DNA of 64,000 nt from Psococerastis gibbosa (taxonomy: Eukaryota; Arthropoda; Insecta; Psocodea; Psocidae). Made by a program: the position numbers and the translations under genes. The DNA is taken from contig OZ020486.1 in assembly GCA_963971405.1 (NCBI GenBank), positions 33,937,419 to 34,001,418 on the forward strand, given 5' to 3'. The notes under the pieces are model-generated. The model had not been told where the DNA came from. It ran no database searches and saw only the letters and a list, made by a program, of their open reading frames with translations. Shown in pieces: positions 39,201 to 48,200 of the stretch (the first letter of the stretch is position 1; each line of letters opens with the position of its first letter).

Positions 39201-42200
39201 TTTGAAACCCCCATTTATACTGCTCCTAATGACATATAAACCATTCATTTGGCTTAAAAATGTAAGGCTGTGGAAGTTTTTCAACCCCCCTCACTGACAT
39301 TTCGTGTTTTGACCGAAATTTCCGGGGGAAGGGGGCTGCTGAACAAAATGTGATTGAACCTCATCAAACCTTAACTCTTTCCGCTGATAATGAGAAATGA
39401 ATCATTAGCGTAAGTTGAATATTACAGGCTGCGTAATTTTTTTAAATCAAATATTGTACTTTCCAAAAATATTTTCACTCAAAATCAATGGCCATAGAAT
39501 AGGGAAAAATACCCACTAATCGGAACCCCCAATATAATTCGAAGGCCAAAGTTATTCAAGGAAACCCTCTTATGGCCAAATGCCTGTAAAATCCGGTTTT
39601 TCGCCGTTTTTGGGACACTTTTTTGGAAAATATTTTTCTTGACCGACACCGAGGTAAATTCTGAAAAAAATATTCACAAAAAATCATTGGCCATAGAGTA
39701 GGGAAAAATACGCAATAATCGGAACCCCCAATATAATTCGGGGGCCAATGTTATTAAAGAAAACCCTCTTATGGCCAAATGCATGTAAATTTCGTTTTTC
39801 CGCCGTTTTTGGGACAATTTTTTGCAAAAACGGCCACAACTTTTTTATTTTCAGGTTGCGGAATTTTTGGATAATTTTTCCTTGGTGGAATTGAAATGAC
39901 GAAAAAAATGGTTACCCACACTTGGCGGCTTGGAGGGGGGTTTTAGAAAAAACTCATTTATGCTCGTTTGAAACCCCCATTTATACTGCTCCTAATGACA
40001 TATAAACCATTCATTTGGCTTAAAAATGTAAGGCTGTGGAAGTTTTTCAACCCCCCTCACTGACATTTCGTGTTTTGACCGAAATTTCCGGGGGAAGGGG
40101 GCTGCTGAACAAAATGTGATTGAACCTCATCAAACCTTAACTCTTTCCGCTGATAATGAGAAATGAATCATTAGCGTAAGTTGAATATTACAGGCTGCGT
40201 AATTTTTTTAAATCAAATATTGTACTTTCACGCTTAAATTATATATATATATATTAGGTTTGCGGTCTCTTAAGCATAATGTATGGCTTAAATAGGCTTA
40301 AAATTGTTGGAAATTCTATAATTAACATTAGGCAACAGTTTTTGATAGTAATTATCGGGATTTAAGGATGCAAAAAAAATAATATGCCGAGAATACGGAA
40401 AATAGTTTTGTATCATCTAGCAGCATTGAAATAGCACGAAGAATACAAATAGTATATGAGATTATTGGACCTTTTTATATAGCCTGCAGTATAAGCTGAT
40501 ATACTGAGCGATGATGACACCTACAAAACACAAAATAAACCATTGAGTAAATAAACGTCGAATGTAGACATGAAAATATCTGCAAGAAATACGCAAATAA
40601 TCGAATATTAGGGGCCTTAATTTCGTGGAATATGGCATTATTGTGGGTTAATGTTGTTCAACAAACTTTATACTATCGCATATGACAATTTTTATCCTTA
40701 TAAAGTACATAAAATTGAAATACGAAGCAAAATATTGTTCATTTTTACAGTATTAATTGACTAAATCCTTACTGTAGCCGAAATCGTAGGCCTAAATTGG
40801 AGGAATTGTTGAGAATTTGTTTACATTAGTAAACAACATGCAAAACTGCAAATTTACAAAACATTCAGACCCCATAGAAGCAGGTAGATTCTTCATTATT
40901 AACGAAAACGGGAATTTTTTTCTGAATATTTGACGAAATTTTGTGTAACACCCAAATTTTAAGGGGGAGGGGGGCTTTGAGAAAAATATCTTATATGCTC
41001 GTTTGAAAGCCCCATTCATACTGCTTATAATGACATACTAACCATTCATTTGGGTTAAAAATTGTAGGCTGTGGAATTTTTTAACTTTGTGCGTGCACCG
41101 CCTGATGTACCATTTCCCCGCATGTTAGGCCTTTACGCACCCCCATTGTGTACCTTGGTGTGGCGAAAGTAAGCGTCGGGGATCAAAACAGGTTACATAT
41201 TTGGAAAGAGGAAAGATAGTGGAAAAGAGCAAGGGTAATTTAAAACTTTCGGTTCTATTTTGCAACCCCCAAAACGGGGGCCAAAAAATGCCATTTTTAG
41301 CACTTTTTTCACTTTTTGCACGACTTAGCGGGGAATTTTTTTTGACCAACACCGAGGTAAATTCCCAAAAATATTTTCACTCAAAATCAATGGCCATGGA
41401 ATGTGAAAAAATACCCACTAATCAAAATTGCCGAGAAAAGTTGGAGACTGACGTTATTCAAGGAATTCCTCTTATGGCCAAATGCATGTAAATTGCGGTT
41501 TTTTGCCGTTTTTGGGACACTTTTTTGGAAAATATTTTTTTTGACCGACACCGAGGTAAATTCTGAAAAAAAATTTCACTAAAAATCAATGGCCATAGAA
41601 TGGAGAAAAATAAAATATAACCCGCTACCCCCGGAAAACTTTGTAGCCAAAGTTATTCAAGGAAACCCTCTTATGGCCAAATGCATGTAAAATGCGGGTT
41701 TTCGCCGTTTTTGGGACAATTTTTTGCAAAATCGGCCACAACTTTTTTATTTTGAAGATGCGGAATTTTTGGATAATTTTTCCTTAGTTGAATTGAAACG
41801 ACGGAAAAAATGGTTACCCACACTTGGCGGCAGCTCGGCCCTTGGCCTCGCAACAATTGATCAATGAGTGGTGGTTAACTGATTTTATACTATAGTAATT
41901 AATTTAATTTATATTTACAAAAGTATCAACAAGTTTTAATATTGAAACTGATGGGATCTCCTTAATGCTAAGGCTGCTCAGACATTAAATGAAATCATTA
42001 GACATTCCTAGTGATTGTTTAGTACCATTTTCTGTTCAATAATGCCTGGGTTAAATTTTCAGTTGCGTGCCCAGAACGAGGAAGGCCCTTCGAGATGGTC
42101 TGATGACGTCACGTTCCGGACCAGGCCTGCCCGCCCTGCTCCCCCTCCCCGCCCCTCTACCAAGGGCAAGATACATGCCAACTCCTTCAAGGTCCGATGG

Positions 42201-45200
42201 GACCCTCCGACTGACCGAGGAGGTGCCGACATCTCCCAGTATCAAGTAGAATTAAATTCTGGCAATGGTAAGCAACTAGACCCCAGTAGGTAGTAGCAGT
42301 AGTCAACGGAGCTGAACGACTTAGGCGTCATCTATGAGTCAGCCCAAAGCTCACGATGGCTCCAAAGGCTAGAGCCCCAGTGTGCGTCCTGACCTCCAAT
42401 GTGGTAAAGTGAAAGCTTATCAGTCTATCCCGCCACATCGCCGGGCATTCTGCTAGGTTGTGCCAGCCTGTCTCTCCCACTACCTCACAGCAGTGACACG
42501 TTGGCACCATGAGCCAAGTCTCGGCAATTGTACTCAGCATTGCATATTCTGTTGCAGGTTTTGAAGTGATATACGAAGGAACGGATGCGGAGTGGCTATG
42601 TGATCGGCTGGTGCCTGGCAAGACGTACCAGGTGCGGGTGTCTGCACGGGGCCCTGGGGGTCTCAGTGACCCGTCCGAGCTGCTGTCTGTCACGACGGAG
42701 CCCGTCTGTCCTGGACCGTGCGCGCCCCCTCGACTCCATGGCAAACCTAGACCTCATAGCCTCGCTCTTAAATTTAGTAAGTAGCCAGTCCTGTAGAATA
42801 ACCTGCACCCGCACCTTTTTCTGTAGTTTTTTTTCATAAACCTTGAAGGAATTGGGTTGGCTGCATCCCCCACAGGTTGGTAAAATGTTCACATGAGGAC
42901 TCGATTGTGTGTGTGTTGTGAATATTTAACCATGTGCAAAGTAGCCATGTTCCCTTGGAAAAAAATGCGACATCACTGGGTCATGATTTGACATATTTTA
43001 ATCGTCAAAAATGGCCGTAAAATTAGCAGAAATGCTCCTCTACATTTCGATATAATATGACATGTGACCTTCACTAACACCAATTATTGGCGGCAGTTCT
43101 TCAACTCCTTCCTCCGGACTGGCACACCAATCGTTTTTGTACAAATAGAATTCAATAATTTAGGCCAATCTGTGTTAGGAAGAGATACATATCATCTATC
43201 AAAAATGCTCAGAAAATCTGTTTTTCCTGATATTTTGGACTATTGAAATGAAATGAAATGAAATAAAATTGATATGATTTCTACGATTTTTTCTCATGAT
43301 ATATTTGATTTTTACACTTATAAGGCTTTTCCCCCTTGTTCCCAACTGTCTCTTTATCGACCCATCAACTTCCACAACCGTTCATTTGGTAAACATTGAC
43401 GATGTTTGGACGATTTTACTTTATAATAATAATAATTTCTTCATTTTTTCGAACATGTACATGTTTTTGCCGTAATCAGGGCGTTCCCAAGCCTAATGGC
43501 GCGTTAATTGTACTTGTTGATTACTAAATTGTATAATTTAACAGAATTATATATTTATTTACTGATTGAACGGGTGGACGGCACCCATTGTGGGTTTACG
43601 ATTTAATAATGTGTTAAATTGCGCAGGTTTTCCCGAATACGACGGTGGCGCGGCGGTGACGCAGCTCGAGGTGGAGATGACGGCTGCAGACGCGGGGAAG
43701 CGCGTCATCCACGCCGGCACTGAGACTGAATGCACTGTCAACGACTTGTCCCCGGGCCAGCCTTATCTTTTCCATGTTCGCGCTCTTAACCGTGCAGGGG
43801 TGAGTTGCCAAATATTTTACCAAGACTATGATTTGTACTGGCTACAGTATAAAGAAGACTGAAAAGAAGGTACCTACTCACCAAGCCTTAATTTTCTTTT
43901 TCTTTACTTTTTGCAACGCCCGTTCAACCATTTGACGCCGAGCCTCCTATTAACCATTTATAATGTTTTTATTCGGGCGGGTGAGGGCAGTGCATGCCTC
44001 CTAGGTTGCAGCATGATCAATGCGGTGCAGGGGGGCTTGTAAGTAGTCGTGGGCACTGGGCAGTGTTGAGACGAAATCTGACAACAGATTCAGCTCTCAA
44101 GGTTTCTTGGAATCGGCCCCAAGGACGGATACAGGGGTCCCTGCCCCCCCCCCCCCCAATTTGGTAAATCTATTGTAAATTAAGTTATTACGCTCTAATT
44201 TAGTCGATCCTACATAAGTTTTTCCTATTTTCAGCTACCCCCCCCCCCCCCCCCCGCCAAAAAAATGGGCTGGATCCGTCCCTGATCGGCCCTACCCATT
44301 TTTGTCGGGAGTTTGACTCACAAATCCATTCATTTACCGCCAATTATCATTTTCTATAAAATTTCAGTAATTTCTTGCCTGTTCTTTATTGTTTTGTTCG
44401 ACCATGAGGAATGCTTATGGTGACCAGATTTTCCAGACCTTACCGCTTTACTTACACTAGTGTAAAATTATTATTGCTGTTCCATCTCGTACACATTTCG
44501 TACCCTGTCGATGCAGATCAGGTGAAGCAGAATTTCGTGATTCTAGCAATTAATATGAAGAGACAGTATTTTCGTCTGAGGGGGAGAAATTTTTAAAAAT
44601 ATAGGAGGGAAATACCTACTAGACTTCTAAGCAATTTAAATTTAAAAATTTAAAATTAAATTAAAATTTAAAAAACAATGTGTTTTTTTTACCATATGTG
44701 TACATGGGAGTGGGAAATAATGAAAAAAATTCTTTCAACTCGTGCTGAGGAGCCCGAATTACCTGGAACTGGACATTTGTCAATAAAATATATCAATATC
44801 ACGTTGTATAATAGTCCTTGTTTTATTATGGTTTCTTAAAATCCCGGCCGTCTGGTCACCTTAGGAATGCTTCGGTTTTATATTCTGAAACTAGGTACCA
44901 AAAAGAGGATAATACAATGCTCATTCATCTCTATTCCGTGTTTAAGCATCACTCCTCCCCTGAAAATGTGCTTGTGCATGGATCCATTCCTTTCTCCTAC
45001 CCGGTAAACTTCTACATTAGTCCTTCTTTGCTTTGTTGTAGTCATAGATAATGTGTTCACCTAACAGAATTTTGCAATGCAATATTTGCTGCTATATCGA
45101 TATGTACAAAAATGCTTGCATTCAGATCATTCAAATCAGCTAATCAAAACATTGGGTGTTGACGTCAATTCTCTATTAAATCCCATACGCTGTACACTAA

Positions 45201-48200
45201 ATGTCCATTGGTAATTCATCTATTCTTCTCCTAAGACCTTTGGATTAACAAAATATTATGCACTAACAATTATGTAAATAGCACGATAGCTTCACATGTG
45301 AAAGCCTAAATGATAAAACTATTATTTATTGCAGTATGGTCCCTGGTCGGAGGGTGTGGAGGTACTGAGTGGTGCCGCTCCTCCCGACGCCCCCTTGAAG
45401 CCACAGGTGTGCTGCCGGTCGCCGCACCATGCGGCCGTGTCATGGGTGGCGCCGCCGCACAATGGCGCGCCTATCTCCGAGTACCGCCTGGACATGGCTC
45501 TCTCGGGGAAGGACGACATGTCTCCGGTGTACCATGGCAACGCCACCACCTGTGACGTCCGCGGGCTCCATCCCAACACCACCTATTCCTTCCGCCTCTT
45601 AGCCTTCAATTCAGCTGGTTCCAGTGAGGTAAGATTTCCACAGTATTATTTATTAGTCAGTAAATACTCCAAGGCTTAGTTAGGCAGAGTGCAGGTAGTG
45701 GGGCGGAAGACGCATTGAAATAGGTGACTGTTGTCTTGGGTCACACTACATTCGCACTTGGTGTCCTCAAAGGCCAGTCGGCCCCTTCTAGCTCGGTTCT
45801 TCCTGGTTGGCGCGAAGTAAGCCCGCAGTTGACCACAGCTGGATGCCCCCGTGTCGTTGGTGGTTTGACTGGGAACCTGGTTCAGAGTTCGACTTAAAGG
45901 CTAATTGACATTGTTGTCAAATGCAGTAAATAACTATCCTTATACATTGATTTGTAGTCAGGGTCACTGGAAACACCGGAAAAATTAACAAACCGCCGGA
46001 ATTGTAAATCACACCCTGTATACGATGCCGTCTTTCACGCTTTTGAAGGCAGGCTATTAACAAGTGAGTCATTATTATGACTATTAAGTGACAATTTTTA
46101 CTTAAGTTTTAGTTTATTATTAATAATAGTCAAATTGAATTGTTTGGAGTGAAAAACAATATGTTGTTGTTTGACAGCCGTCAGAAGTGGTGGGGGTACG
46201 GACGCCGCCCTCCGCCCCCGGCGTGGTTACCTCCGTGCGCTGCTCCCCCGCTTCTACATCACTCTCCCTCTCCTGGGTGGCGCCCCCTGCCAACGGTTCG
46301 GAAATCACCCACTACAATATCGATTTTGGTGACAAGGTACTGACTGCTACGTCAACGGAGCATGTTGTTAATGGACTTAAGCCTGAGACTGCTTACAGGT
46401 ATGTAAACAGTTGCTGATTAATATATTTGAGGAGAATATTGCTCTTACACATTCTGGGAAGTAAATTACTCGCTAGCAGTACCATCTATATTTCATTGTT
46501 AAATAACATAAATAAACACATCTCGAAAAGGCTGAAAGAGGGACACATATATGGCAAAATTCTTCTAAAATCTTAATGTTAGGCAGGGCGTAGTATTCGA
46601 GTATACCTCTAGGTGTAACATACGAGTTCAAATGCCCATGTTTGTTTTTTTAGGATACGAGTTCAGGCAGTGAACGGTGTGGGCTCCGGACCACTGTCCT
46701 CTCAGCTGAAAGCCTCGACTTTGCCGCTACCGCCGTCTCCACCTCACTTGGAGTGCGCCACGCAAGGCCACAACTTCCTTAAGCTTAAGTGGGGCGACGG
46801 TCGCAATCCAGACTTTACGAATTATTCTGTTGAAATGGAGAATACTAGGTTTTCTGAGTAAGTACAAGTGATTCAGTAAAATTGTATTTTAATCGAAAAC
46901 AATATCCCGCTCTAAGAGAGAACTACCTTCATTGTTAGAAGAAAAAACTGGCTGCCGGACATGTTCTTCTTCCTTAATAGAGCCACTTCTAGTGAAAATT
47001 GGCGATCATTATGTCAATTTGGACCTTGGAGACTGCTGCTCTGAAAAGGGAAGTCGTGCTCTTGTCAAACCACTGTCTCAGGTTTTTCAACCAGAATGTT
47101 CTTCTGCCGTGAGTCCTAAGTTCTTCTTGGACTAAAACATGCAGAAGGCGATATCTGTCGAACCTCATCACATGGCCGAAGTATGTTAGTTTCCGTTTCT
47201 TAACCGTCAGTAGCAACTCCGCTTCTGTATCCATGCCTCAAGACCTCGGCATTAGGTACAGATATGCAGAGCATTCGTCTGTATATACTTTATCCGCGCC
47301 TTATCCCCTACGGGGGGTCGGCGGTACGGCATTGGCGCCTCCACGGCCCTCTATCTAGAATGTCCTGATTTGTGAGTATGAGTTGGTCCATTTCTGCCTG
47401 GATCTGTCTCGGCAACTTCGGTCTTCCTCTTTTCCTGCTACCTGTAATCACAATCTCCTCGACCCTTTTCATTAGATGAGTCTTTGGACATGCCCAATTG
47501 CCCATGCCATAACTGGCGCTTTCCCCTGAGCTTGAGAGTGATTTCAGCAGTTTTCAACTCAGCTCTGATCTGTTCGTTTCATCGCCTCTTTGGCAAGGTT
47601 ACTCCAGCTATCCAGCGTAACATCCTCATCTCCGTCATATGGAGGAGCTGCTCCTTTTTTTTCACCGCCTAGCCCTCAGCGCCATATATCATGCAGGGTC
47701 TCACCACTTGTATATCCTTTTATATTTATTCCCGGCATTCGTCTGTATACCCACATTTCAAATGCACTGATGTTCTCCATAGCTTGGGCCAACATTCATT
47801 CATCATTCTAGAAGGAATATTTTGTTCATTTCAGATTCCAAAACGTGTACAGTGGAAGGGGGCACGCGTGTAAAGTGAGCAGGCTGCAGGAGCTGACTTG
47901 TTACTCATTCAGAGTGAGCGCGTGCAACGACGCTGGCCAGGGTCCGTGGTCGGAGGTGGTGCAATTTCACACGACCATGGCCCCGCCACCCGCTCTCAAG
48001 GGCCTACACACCGCCGAAGTCGCGCAAACTACATGCACTGTTGAGTGGTCCCCGTGTAGACTGCACTCCAGCGACCCCGTCCTCTACCAAACCCAGTTGT
48101 CCCGCGTTAAAGCACAAGAGTTCCGACAGGTTAATATTGATTTGTTATTTTATATTATTTTTGATAGTCACTTTAAACAAAACTAAAGACAGCTATAAAA

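Noticed and set aside
39464..39931. CRISPR-like or satellite array
   Set aside because: Units are about 195 bp, only two or three copies, diverged, and part of a larger eukaryotic intronic repeat.
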